Shown here: positions 16,863 through 24,228 of the stretch, piece by piece | Position numbering within the stretch: position 1 is the first letter of the stretch | Layout: every line of letters begins with the position of its first letter | Origin: Actinopolymorpha cephalotaxi | GTDB lineage: Bacteria > Actinomycetota > Actinomycetes > Propionibacteriales > Actinopolymorphaceae | NCBI RefSeq assembly: GCF_013408535.1 | Contig: NZ_JACBZA010000001.1 | Coordinates: forward strand, 2,688,850-2,752,849 | Direction: 5' to 3' | DNA length: 64,000 nucleotides | Program-made: the position numbers and the translations under genes | The notes under the pieces: generated by a model | The model's input: only the letters and a program-made list of their open reading frames with translations | Told to the model about the DNA's origin: nothing | The model's database searches: none

Positions 16863-18731
16863 GCCGGCCGGCTTCAGGTCGCCGGACAACATCAACATGA
16901 TGGTGAAGTTGTCGGCGTACGGGGAGTTCTGCAGCAGCGGGTCGCTGTCGGCCGGCCACTTGTCCACCCGGACGCCCTCCAGGCACGGGTTGTTGCCGTA
17001 CCGCTCGAACAGCGGCACGATCGGCAGCAACTCGTTGAACACCACCGCCGCCTTGGCGACGTTGCGCTTCTGCTCGGCCTCGTCCAGACCCTGAGCCGCG
17101 GACAGCACGACCTCCTCGAGGTCCACCTTGCCGTACGCCTTGGTGGTCTGCTTCAGCTCGAAGCCCATGCCCTTGCCGCCCTGGTTGGCGGCGATCGGGA
17201 TGTTGTGTGTGAACAGGTCGGCGACGAAGGCGAAGTGCGGGTGCGGCTGGGAGGAGGTGCCCCAGCCCTGGATCGCCAGCTCGAAGTTGCCCTTGTCCAC
17301 GTCGATCGGCTGCTGGGTGAAGGTGACCCCGCGGCCGGTGACCTTGATCCCGAACGCCGACAGCTGCTTGGCGGCGTTCTCACCGGCCGCCGACCAGTCG
17401 GCGAACTCCGCCGGGAAGGTGAGCTCGTACGACGCCGGCTTGCCGTCCGGCTTCATCCAGGAGCTGCCCTGCTTCTTCCAGCCCGCCTGGGTGAGCAGGT
17501 CGGCCGCCTTCTTCGGGTCCAGCTCGTACTTGTCGAGCTTGGACTGCTCGGCGTCGGTCAGCCAGTCCGGCACCTGGTTGTCGGAGAAGCCGGTCATGAA
17601 CTTCACGCCCTTGCCGGAGTCACCGAGCGCGAACGTGCCGTTGTCGTTGCGGTTGATCGCGTGCGCGATGGCCTGGCGGACCCGCGGGTCGCGGAACTCG
17701 GGCAGCTTGGCCTGGTTGAAGAAGATCGCCGGGCCGGAGTAGACCGGCGGCCGGATGATCCGCATCCCCTTCTTGATCGCCTGCTTCTCGGTCGCCACCG
17801 GGAAGCCGTGGGTGGCGTAGTCGACCTGCTTGCCGAGCACCAGCGGGGTGATGGTGGGCACCTCGCCGTTGTAGAGCACGATCCGGTCGAACAGCACCTT
17901 GTCCGTGGCGTAGCCCTTGTCCTTCTTGAGCAGGGTCAGCTGGGCGTTGGTGATGCTGTTGAAGTCGAACGTGAAGGGGCCGCTGCTGATGAACTCCTTG
18001 GCGGGGTTCTTCGGGCGGTAGCCCTGCAGGTCCTCGTTCAGCTTCTTGCCCTCGGGGCTGTCGAGGTCCTTGCCGCCGCCGAACAGGTCCTGCGCGCGCT
18101 TGGCGAACTTGCCGTAGGTCGCGTCGGAGAAGATCGCCTGCCGGATGGCGTACCGCTCCAGCACCGTCGACGGCTTCTTCATCGAGAAGACCACGGTCTG
18201 GCCGTCGGTGGCCTTCACGTCGTCGATCAGGTCCCACTCGACCTGGCGCATGATCCGCCGGCACCAGAACGTCGTCACGACGTCCTTGCTGGTGATCGGC
18301 TTGCCGTCACTCCACGAAAGGCCCTGCCGGACGTGGTAGGTGAACGTCTTCGCCTTGGCGTCGAACTCCCACTTCTCGGCCAGCATGGGCTCCCACTTCT
18401 TCTCCGCCCAGCGGTACATGCCGCCGGGGAGAAGAATGAGGTCCTGGTACGGCGTACCACCCATGATCGAGTCGGTCACACCGCTCATCAGGTTGAAGTG
18501 GCCCTTGGGCGGCACAGAGTACGGATAGGCGCCGTGGAACTCGCCGCCCTTGCCTCCGCCGCCGCCGGCTCCACCGCCGCCGCCGCCGCCACCACCACCG
18601 CCCCCTCCGTTACCGCTGTGCTGGCCGCCACACGCGGACAGCACCGCGGCGCCCGCGGCACCGAGGCCGAAGATCTCGAGCACCCGTCGCCGGGAGAGCT
18701 CGGGCCCGAACGGGCCTGGTGTTGCGTTCAT
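16857..18731 (-). CDS. Family 5 (peptide-type) ABC substrate-binding lipoprotein
   Basis: 624 residues. The export signal combines a twin-arginine start (SRRRVLEIFGLG, residues 13-24) and a lipobox ending LSAC with Cys34, so the protein is probably a Tat-exported lipoprotein. A Gly-rich linker (about 42-60, almost pure glycine) leads to the SBP_bac_5 fold, with LAEKWEFDAKAKTFTYHVRQ and WSDGKPITSKDVV. Family members bind oligopeptides, nickel or sugars and deliver them to the DppBC-type permease. It is about 80 residues longer than E. coli DppA, partly because of the linker. The ATG at 18731 was chosen because GGGGAGG is 6 bases upstream; two earlier in-frame starts lie inside that site. It is the last gene of the operon. 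Confidence 0.9.
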   Translation of the reverse strand: MNATPGPFGPELSRRRVLEIFGLGAAGAAVLSACGGQHSGNGGGGGGGGGGGGGAGGGGGKGGEFHGAYPYSVPPKGHFNLMSGVTDSIMGGTPYQDLILLPGGMYRWAEKKWEPMLAEKWEFDAKAKTFTYHVRQGLSWSDGKPITSKDVVTTFWCRRIMRQVEWDLIDDVKATDGQTVVFSMKKPSTVLERYAIRQAIFSDATYGKFAKRAQDLFGGGKDLDSPEGKKLNEDLQGYRPKNPAKEFISSGPFTFDFNSITNAQLTLLKKDKGYATDKVLFDRIVLYNGEVPTITPLVLGKQVDYATHGFPVATEKQAIKKGMRIIRPPVYSGPAIFFNQAKLPEFRDPRVRQAIAHAINRNDNGTFALGDSGKGVKFMTGFSDNQVPDWLTDAEQSKLDKYELDPKKAADLLTQAGWKKQGSSWMKPDGKPASYELTFPAEFADWSAAGENAAKQLSAFGIKVTGRGVTFTQQPIDVDKGNFELAIQGWGTSSQPHPHFAFVADLFTHNIPIAANQGGKGMGFELKQTTKAYGKVDLEEVVLSAAQGLDEAEQKRNVAKAAVVFNELLPIVPLFERYGNNPCLEGVRVDKWPADSDPLLQNSPYADNFTIMLMLSGDLKPAGK

Positions 18732-18779
18732 CAGGTTCCTCCCCATCAAGGGATCAGTGCAGCGCTAGGAGGGTTCTGC

Positions 18780-18965
18780 CTAGCGATTCTTCAGACGTAC
18801 GAGAACGAAGACCGCCGCCGCGAACACCAGCCCCATGACGAGCATGAAACAGGTGATCACGAACTGTGCCGTGCCGGGCTCGACGATGAGCAACAACAGC
18901 CCGGAGAAGACGACGATGAACGCCGCCACCCGGAACGCCGTGAGTCCGGCTCCGGGGCCGATCAT
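18780..18965 (-). CDS. 61-residue two-helix membrane protein in the peptide ABC operon
   Basis: 61 residues from the ATG at 18965, which overlaps the ATPase stop as ATGA. Two hydrophobic helices (about 8-27 and 34-56) flank a short VEPGTAQ loop, with positive charges only at the very C terminus (VRLKNR). No family was recognised. Coupling to the ATPase and position before the binding-protein gene suggest a small accessory subunit of the importer, by analogy with small proteins of other transporters; this is inference. The high hydrophobicity over its whole length supports a real gene. Confidence 0.7.
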   Translation of the reverse strand: MIGPGAGLTAFRVAAFIVVFSGLLLLIVEPGTAQFVITCFMLVMGLVFAAAVFVLVRLKNR

Positions 18966-19858
18966 GCCGCCGGGACCCCACTGGCCGGGGCGCCACCGGC
19001 CGTCGCCCTGGCCGCGGTGCGGGCCGCACGCTTGCGCCGGGCGAGGTCCGGGTCGGCCTCGGGCACGGCCTCCAGCAGCGCCTTGGTGTAGCTGTCCTGA
19101 GGGTCCTCGATCACCCGCAGGGTCGGGCCGTACTCGACGATCTTCCCCTCGTGCATCACCGCGATGTCGCCTTCGGCGCCGAAGTACTTCGCCATCGCGA
19201 GGTCGTGGGTGATGAACAGGAAGCCGACGCCGAGTTCGGTACGCAGCTTGGTGAGCATGCGCAGCAACTCGATCCGGATGGACACGTCGAGCATCGAGGT
19301 CGCCTCGTCCGCGATGATCAACCGCGGCTCGAGGGTCAGCGCCCGGGCGACGGCCACCCGCTGGCGCTGCCCACCCGACATCTGGTGGGGAAACTTCGGC
19401 ATGAACATCTCGGGCGGGTTGAGGCCCACCTGGGCGAGGAGTTCGGCCACCCGCTCCCGCGCCTGGGACCGGCTCTTCACCAGGCCGTGCCGGCGAAGCG
19501 GCGCCGACAGCGTGGTGTAGACGTCCTGGATCGGGTTCAGCGAGGCGTACGGGTCCTGGTGGACGTACTGCACCGCGCGCCGGAACCGCTTGAACCGGCT
19601 CCTGTCCGGGCGTTTGCTCCCGAGGATGTCCTCGCCCTCGAACCGCACCACACCGTCGGAGGGACGCAGCAGTCCGGAGGCGATCTTCGCCGTGGTGCTC
19701 TTGCCCGAGCCGCTCTGCCCGACCAGGCACAGCACCTCGCCCACCCCGAGCCGCAGGGTCACGTCGTCGACGGCCCGCACCTCACCGCGACGGGTGCTGA
19801 ACACCTGCGTGATGCCGTCGAGTTCCAGCAGCGGGCCGGACGTCGCGCCGTCAGCCAT
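18962..19858 (-). CDS. Peptide-type ABC ATPase (DppF/OppF-like)
   Basis: 298 residues. Walker A GQSGSGKSTTAK is near residue 47, the Q-loop in YVHQDPYASLNP near 97, the signature MSGGQRQRVAVARAL near 158, Walker B LIIADEATSMLD near 180 and the H-switch FITHDLAMAKYF near 215. The C-terminal oligopeptide-binding extension (SYTKALLEAVPEADPDL) is specific to Dpp/Opp ATPases. It hydrolyses ATP with the DppD-like partner to drive uptake. The C terminus (about 270-298) is Ala/Arg-rich and probably disordered. The start overlaps the upstream ATPase gene by 8 bases. Confidence 0.92.
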   Translation of the reverse strand: MADGATSGPLLELDGITQVFSTRRGEVRAVDDVTLRLGVGEVLCLVGQSGSGKSTTAKIASGLLRPSDGVVRFEGEDILGSKRPDRSRFKRFRRAVQYVHQDPYASLNPIQDVYTTLSAPLRRHGLVKSRSQARERVAELLAQVGLNPPEMFMPKFPHQMSGGQRQRVAVARALTLEPRLIIADEATSMLDVSIRIELLRMLTKLRTELGVGFLFITHDLAMAKYFGAEGDIAVMHEGKIVEYGPTLRVIEDPQDSYTKALLEAVPEADPDLARRKRAARTAARATAGGAPASGVPAA

Positions 19859-20738
19859 TGGTCGGCACCTCCTTGCGTTCCTCGGTCACCGTGGGCACGG
19901 CGTTGATCAGGCTCTTGGTGTACTCGTGCTGCGGGCGGTAGAAGATGTCGCGGACGTCGGCCATCTCGACGATCTTGCCGTCGTACATCGTGGCCACCCG
20001 GGTGGCCAGCTCGGCGGCCACCGCGAGGTCGTGCGAGACGAAGATCATCGCGAAGTCCAGCCGCTCGTGCAGCTCGTGGATCAGGTCGACGATCGCCCGC
20101 TGGGTGAGGATGTCCAGCGCGGTGGTCGGCTCGTCCAGGATGAGCATCTGCGGACGCAGCAGCATCGCCATCGCGATCAGCACCCGCTGGCGCATACCGC
20201 CGGACAGCTCGTGCGGGTAGGACTTCAGCACCCGGTCGGGGTCGAGGTCGACGTCGCGAAGGACCTGTGCGGACCGCTCGTACGCCGTCCGCTTCGACAT
20301 CGACCGGTCGTGCGCCCGAACGGTGTCGTACATCTGGTCCCAGACCTTCAGCACCGGGTTGAAGGAGTTCATCGCGCCCTGGAACACCATGGCGGCCTCG
20401 GACCAGCGGAACTTCCGCAACTGCTGGTTGTCGAGCTTGAGCAGGTCGACCTTCGAGCCGTCCCGGCGCCGGTAGGTCACCGACCCCGACGGGATCGAGC
20501 CCAGCTTCGGCAGCAGCCGCAGCAGGCCGAGGCCCAGCGTGGTCTTCCCGCAGCCGCTCTCCCCGATCAGCGCGATGCTCTCGCCCGGGTAGAGGTCGAA
20601 GCTCACGCCGTCCACGGCACGGTGGGCCGGGTCGTGGACACCCTGCCCGGTCTTGTACTCGACCACGAGGTCGCGTACCGACAGGACCGGCTCGCCAGTG
20701 GGGTTCGCGTTCGAACCCTCGACTACGCCTTCTCCCAC
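19851..20738 (-). CDS. Peptide-type ABC ATPase (DppD/OppD-like)
   Basis: 295 residues. Walker A GESGCGKTTLGLG is near residue 58, the signature LSGGMRQRVLIAMAM near 168, Walker B MLILDEPTTALD near 190 and FVSHDLAVAAELA near 225, followed by the Dpp/Opp C-terminal motif YTKSLINAVP. An unusual element is FQGAMNSFNPVLKV in place of the usual FQDP Q-loop word (FQGAM), a variant known in some actinobacterial OppD proteins. The GTG start at 20738 has GGAGGAC immediately upstream. It forms the heterodimeric motor with the next ATPase. Confidence 0.92.
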   Translation of the reverse strand: MGEGVVEGSNANPTGEPVLSVRDLVVEYKTGQGVHDPAHRAVDGVSFDLYPGESIALIGESGCGKTTLGLGLLRLLPKLGSIPSGSVTYRRRDGSKVDLLKLDNQQLRKFRWSEAAMVFQGAMNSFNPVLKVWDQMYDTVRAHDRSMSKRTAYERSAQVLRDVDLDPDRVLKSYPHELSGGMRQRVLIAMAMLLRPQMLILDEPTTALDILTQRAIVDLIHELHERLDFAMIFVSHDLAVAAELATRVATMYDGKIVEMADVRDIFYRPQHEYTKSLINAVPTVTEERKEVPTNG

Positions 20739-20747
20739 AGCGTCCTC

Positions 20748-21665
20748 CTAGTTGTGCCGCAGTCGGGGGTTCAGAATTTCCTCGAACGACCTCGCCATCG
20801 TCACGAGCGAGAGCTGGAGGATGCAGATCGACAGCACCGGACCGAGGATGTAGCCGAGGCTGCCGTCGAAGAAGATGGCGCCGCGGGTCCAGGCGAAGTT
20901 GATCATGATGCCCCAGTTGTCGCCCTGCATGGGCGCCAGGCCGAGGAGGTACAGACCGGCCATCGCGTAGATGGCGTTGGTCATGCCGATGACGAAGTTC
21001 ATCAGGATGAAGCTCGCCATGTTGGGCAGGATCTCCCGGATCACGATCCGGCCGGTGCCGAGGTCGAGCAGCTTCGCCGCCTCGATGTACTCCCGCTGCT
21101 TGAGCGAGAACACCTGGGCGCGAACGGCGCGCAGCAGTCCGGGCCAGCCGAGAACGCCGAGGATGACGGCCAGCGTGATCGAGTCGCCCACGCGGTAGAA
21201 CGCCGCGAGCACCGCGAGCAGGATGATGCTCGGCACCGTCAGCACGATGTCGGTGGCCGTCACGATGACCGAGTCGACCCGCCCGCCGAGGTAGGCGGCC
21301 AGCGCGCCGAACACCACCGCGATCACGGTGGAGATCAGCGCGGCCAGGAAGCCGACCAGGATGACCGCCCTGCCGCCGTCGATGACCTGGATCAGCACGT
21401 CCCGGCCCTCGGAGTCGTAGCCGAACGGGTGACCCCAGCTCGCCGGGCCGTAGATGAGGTTGGTGTTGGTCGGCAGGTCGTTCGGGGTGAGCAGCGGGCC
21501 GATCAGGCAGATCAGGACCATCAGCGTGAACACGCAGAAGCCGAGGAAGCCGGTCTTGCTGCGCATCAACTGGCGTACGAAGGTGCGGAACGCGCCCGTG
21601 CCCTGCTCGTCCGGCGCCGGCGCCTGGGCCGGCTGCATCGTGCCGGTGTCGACGATCTGGGTCAC
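20748..21665 (-). CDS. Peptide-type ABC permease (DppC-like)
   Basis: 305 residues with an N-terminal OppC-like segment (FRTFVRQLMRSKTGFLGF) and six membrane helices. The ATPase-coupling EAA-like loop is YIEAAKLLDLGTGRIVIREILPNM near residue 190 (split here: YIEAAKLLDLG then RIVIREILPN). HPFGYDSEGRDV near 80 is typical of DppC (HPLGTDxxGRD). It forms the translocation channel with the DppB-like protein. The GTG start at 21665 lies just after the upstream permease stop. Confidence 0.92.
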   Translation of the reverse strand: MTQIVDTGTMQPAQAPAPDEQGTGAFRTFVRQLMRSKTGFLGFCVFTLMVLICLIGPLLTPNDLPTNTNLIYGPASWGHPFGYDSEGRDVLIQVIDGGRAVILVGFLAALISTVIAVVFGALAAYLGGRVDSVIVTATDIVLTVPSIILLAVLAAFYRVGDSITLAVILGVLGWPGLLRAVRAQVFSLKQREYIEAAKLLDLGTGRIVIREILPNMASFILMNFVIGMTNAIYAMAGLYLLGLAPMQGDNWGIMINFAWTRGAIFFDGSLGYILGPVLSICILQLSLVTMARSFEEILNPRLRHN

Positions 21666-21667
21666 GG

Positions 21668-22753
21668 TCAGCCCTCCTTGCTGGTGATGCGGATCCGCGG
21701 GTCGACCCGGCTGTAGAGCAGGTCGGCCACGAGGTTGGCCAGCACCACGGAGATGGTGACGATCAGCAGAATGCCCTGCAGGACGGGGTAGTCACGACGC
21801 TGGACCGCCTCGTAGAGCAGGAAGCCGATGCCTTGGTACTGCGTCACCTGCTCGACCAGGATCGAGCCGCCGACGACGAAGCCGAGGGAGAGGACGAAGC
21901 TGGTGAACAGCGGCAGCATCGCGTTGCGGCCGACGTACTGCACCTGGATCCGGCGGTCGGTGAGCCCCCGCGCCCGGGCGACCGTCACGTAGTCCTCGCC
22001 GAGGGTCTCCACCGTCGACGACTTCATCACCAGCATCCAGCCGCCGAGCGAGGTGAGCACGTACACGAACATCGGCAGAGCGGCGTGGTAGAAGGCGTCG
22101 GACAGGAAGTACAGGCTGAACTCCGGGTGGACGCCCGGCGAGTAGGCGCCGCGCATGTTCGCGATCGGCAGCCACTCCAGCTGGACGCCGAAGAAGACGA
22201 TGATCATCATCGCCAGCAGGAAGTTCGGGATGGAGTGCGTGATCGAGGCGACCAGCGTCATCGCGTGGTCGAAGATCCCGCCGCGACGGTAGGCCATCGC
22301 CATGCCGATGCCGATGCCGAGCACGAAGCTGATGATCAGCGCGATGCCCACGCTGAACAACGTCCACGGGAGGTAGGCGCCGATCTGGGAGGTCACCGAC
22401 GAGCCCGGCGAGAGCAGCGAGGTGCCGAGGTCGCCCTGGACCAGACCGCCGAGGTAGTGGAGGTACTGCATGAACTTCGACTCGTTCGGGTCGAAGGAGA
22501 ACAGGCCGGCCGCCGCGTTGGAGGCCTCCTGGTAGCTCATGCCGTACTGCGCGATCTGCTGGTTGATGTAGACGTCCACCGGGTTGCCCGGCAGCAGCCG
22601 CACCAGGAAGAAGATGGCGGTCGCGACCACGTAGATCGTCAGGAACGCCTTGACGACCCGGCCCACGACGTATCTGGTCGTGGACGATGTCCGGCCGGCC
22701 GGTTTCGAGCCCTTCTCCGGCTCGTCCGTGTCCAGGCTTTCGGTCGCAGCCAC
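21668..22753 (-). CDS. Peptide-type ABC permease (DppB-like)
   Basis: 361 residues: a polar N terminus (1-28), a first helix (FLTIYVVATAIFFLVRLLPG) with the DppB hallmark RLLPGNPVD, a large periplasmic-side loop containing LGTSLLSPGSSV, and five more helices. The coupling loop is DYVTVARARGLTDRRIQVQYV near residue 250 (EAA-like ARARGLTDRR). It is the first gene of the operon. The GTG at 22753 is preferred over GTG 22759 because GGGAGG sits 5 bases upstream of it. Confidence 0.92.
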   Translation of the reverse strand: MAATESLDTDEPEKGSKPAGRTSSTTRYVVGRVVKAFLTIYVVATAIFFLVRLLPGNPVDVYINQQIAQYGMSYQEASNAAAGLFSFDPNESKFMQYLHYLGGLVQGDLGTSLLSPGSSVTSQIGAYLPWTLFSVGIALIISFVLGIGIGMAMAYRRGGIFDHAMTLVASITHSIPNFLLAMMIIVFFGVQLEWLPIANMRGAYSPGVHPEFSLYFLSDAFYHAALPMFVYVLTSLGGWMLVMKSSTVETLGEDYVTVARARGLTDRRIQVQYVGRNAMLPLFTSFVLSLGFVVGGSILVEQVTQYQGIGFLLYEAVQRRDYPVLQGILLIVTISVVLANLVADLLYSRVDPRIRITSKEG

Positions 22754-23322
22754 CTTCACCTCCCGGCTCTCCCCATCACCGGCACGACCAGGTGGCCTCC
22801 GCACACAATGCGCGGTCGTTCCGACACTGTCGACACAGGGATGCGTGGTTTCACACAGTGCTCCCTGTGCGGATTCGCACCGGGAACGTTGACTGACCCG
22901 GAACGTATACCTTCACCGGGGCGGAACGGAACCACATCAGGCAAGTTGTAACCCGATTTTGTTGCGGATATCTGCACACTCCCGGCTATGTCCACCCGGT
23001 TTCGCGCAGCTCTCTGTACCGTATGTCCGGTTTCGTGGCGATTCTCGACGCTCTCGGGCCGAATCGCGGGACGCCACCCGCCGGAAGAAGTGCCGCCATT
23101 CGCGCGTCGTCTGTTGTGTACGAATCGGCGGGACGTTCCGTGGTGTCGTTCCGGTGTTAGTGGCGACGGTCTGCTAACCCGTTTCCGGTTCGACTCCGGA
23201 AAGCGTCCGGACAATTACTGCGAGCAATCAGATAACCGCGCGATTGTCCCGCGAATGTGATGTTCACCGCATTCGCGGTTTCCCGTTCGGCGTACGAACG
23301 GCAAAACGGATGGCGGCGCTTT
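22754..23322. promoter_or_regulatory. 569-base noncoding region upstream of the peptide ABC operon
   Basis: No gene is seen; the sequence is visibly less GC-rich than its surroundings. On the minus strand TATACG (22909-22904) is a candidate -10 for the ABC operon. Two similar words, CGGGAACGTT and CCGGAACGTA (22881-22909), lie around it and could be an operator. A perfect inverted repeat is annotated separately at 23249-23278. A tRNA-like T-arm near 23184-23200 was considered and rejected. Confidence 0.35.
23249..23278. terminator. Inverted repeat downstream of the inositol monophosphatase gene
   Basis: CCGCGAATG (23249-23257) and CATTCGCGG (23270-23278) form a perfect 9-bp stem with a 12-base loop, 45 bases past the stop of the minus-strand phosphatase gene. 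There is no T-tract. A terminator is the simplest reading; an operator for the ABC operon is an alternative. Confidence 0.45.
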
Positions 23323-24228
23323 CTAGGAGTCGACCCGGCCGTGACTCACGGGGGCGGTGTCCACCACCGGGCTGTCCACGACGCCGGCCCCGTGAGCCAC
23401 CACCAGCGACCGGAGTTCGTCGAAGACACCCGGGGCCGCGGCGATCGCCAGCCGGCGGCTCGCCGGCTCTCCGGGCAGGCCGCCGACCCGGGCGCCGGCC
23501 TCCCGCGCCACCAGCAGGCCGGCCGACCAGTCCCACGGATGCAGGCCGGTCTCGAAGTAGGCGTCGAGCCGGCCGCAGGCCACCGAGCACAGGTCCAGCG
23601 CCGCGGAACCGATCCGGCGGACGTCACGCACCAGGGGCAGGACGTGCCTCAGCAGCTCGGCCTGCCGGGCGCGCAGACCGGAGTCGTACCAGAAGCCGGT
23701 GCCCACCAGCGCACGGTCGAGCTCGGGCACCTCGTTGGCCCGTACCGGGTCGTCGTTCAGCCAGGCGCCCGCGCCCCGCACCGCCGTCCACATCTCCCCC
23801 GCCGGCGGACAGAACACGGCACCGGCCACCACCTCACCGGCCACCTCCGCGGCGATGCTGACGGCGTACGCCGGCAGGCCATACAAATAGTTGACCGTGC
23901 CGTCGAGCGGGTCGACCAGCCACCTGACCCCGGATTGGCCAGGGACTTGGCCAGGGATACTGCCGCCCTCCTCGCCGAGGATCGTGTCGTCCGGGCGCTC
24001 CGCCCGAAGCCGGTCGCGGATCAGCGCCTCCGACGCGGTGTCCATCGCGGTCACGATGTCGGTCGGCGTCGACTTGGTGTGCGCGACACTCACCTCGTCG
24101 GTCAGCCGCCGCGCGCGCAGCAGCTCGCCCGCCTCGCGCGCCGTCCGGGTCGCGAGGTCGAGCAACGCCGCCGGATCGGCACCCTCTCCGGCGGCGTGCC
24201 CGCCCGCATCGACCGGTCCCGTGCTCAC
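23323..24228 (-). CDS. suhB: Inositol monophosphatase family protein (SuhB-like)
   Basis: 301 residues of the Mg-dependent FIG phosphatase fold. Metal-site motifs are ILGEEGGS (Glu-Glu, near residue 82), WLVDPLDGTVNYLYG (DPLDGT, near 104) and HPWDWSAGLLVAREAGARV (WDWSAG, near 235). The enzyme removes phosphate from myo-inositol phosphate, supplying inositol for phosphatidylinositol or mycothiol, or acts on related sugar phosphates. GTG 24228 overlaps the stop of the upstream peptidase (GTGA) with GGAG 8 bases before. M. tuberculosis keeps suhB (Rv2701c) close to the dut block, consistent with partial synteny. Confidence 0.92.
   Translation of the reverse strand: MSTGPVDAGGHAAGEGADPAALLDLATRTAREAGELLRARRLTDEVSVAHTKSTPTDIVTAMDTASEALIRDRLRAERPDDTILGEEGGSIPGQVPGQSGVRWLVDPLDGTVNYLYGLPAYAVSIAAEVAGEVVAGAVFCPPAGEMWTAVRGAGAWLNDDPVRANEVPELDRALVGTGFWYDSGLRARQAELLRHVLPLVRDVRRIGSAALDLCSVACGRLDAYFETGLHPWDWSAGLLVAREAGARVGGLPGEPASRRLAIAAAPGVFDELRSLVVAHGAGVVDSPVVDTAPVSHGRVDS

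Noticed and set aside
17205-19091. 628-codon plus-strand open frame
   Set aside because: It is antisense to the binding protein and its neighbours, with repetitive Val/Leu/Arg composition and no family motif.
23132-23207. tRNA-like element: a T-arm (TCCGG TTCGACT CCGGA at 23184-23200), a CTGCTAA loop and partly pairing ends 76 bases apart
   Set aside because: The anticodon-like loop is 8 bases too far from the 5' end, the variable loop would be one base, the D-arm does not fold and no CCA end or long serine-type arm is present. Probably chance or a very decayed remnant.
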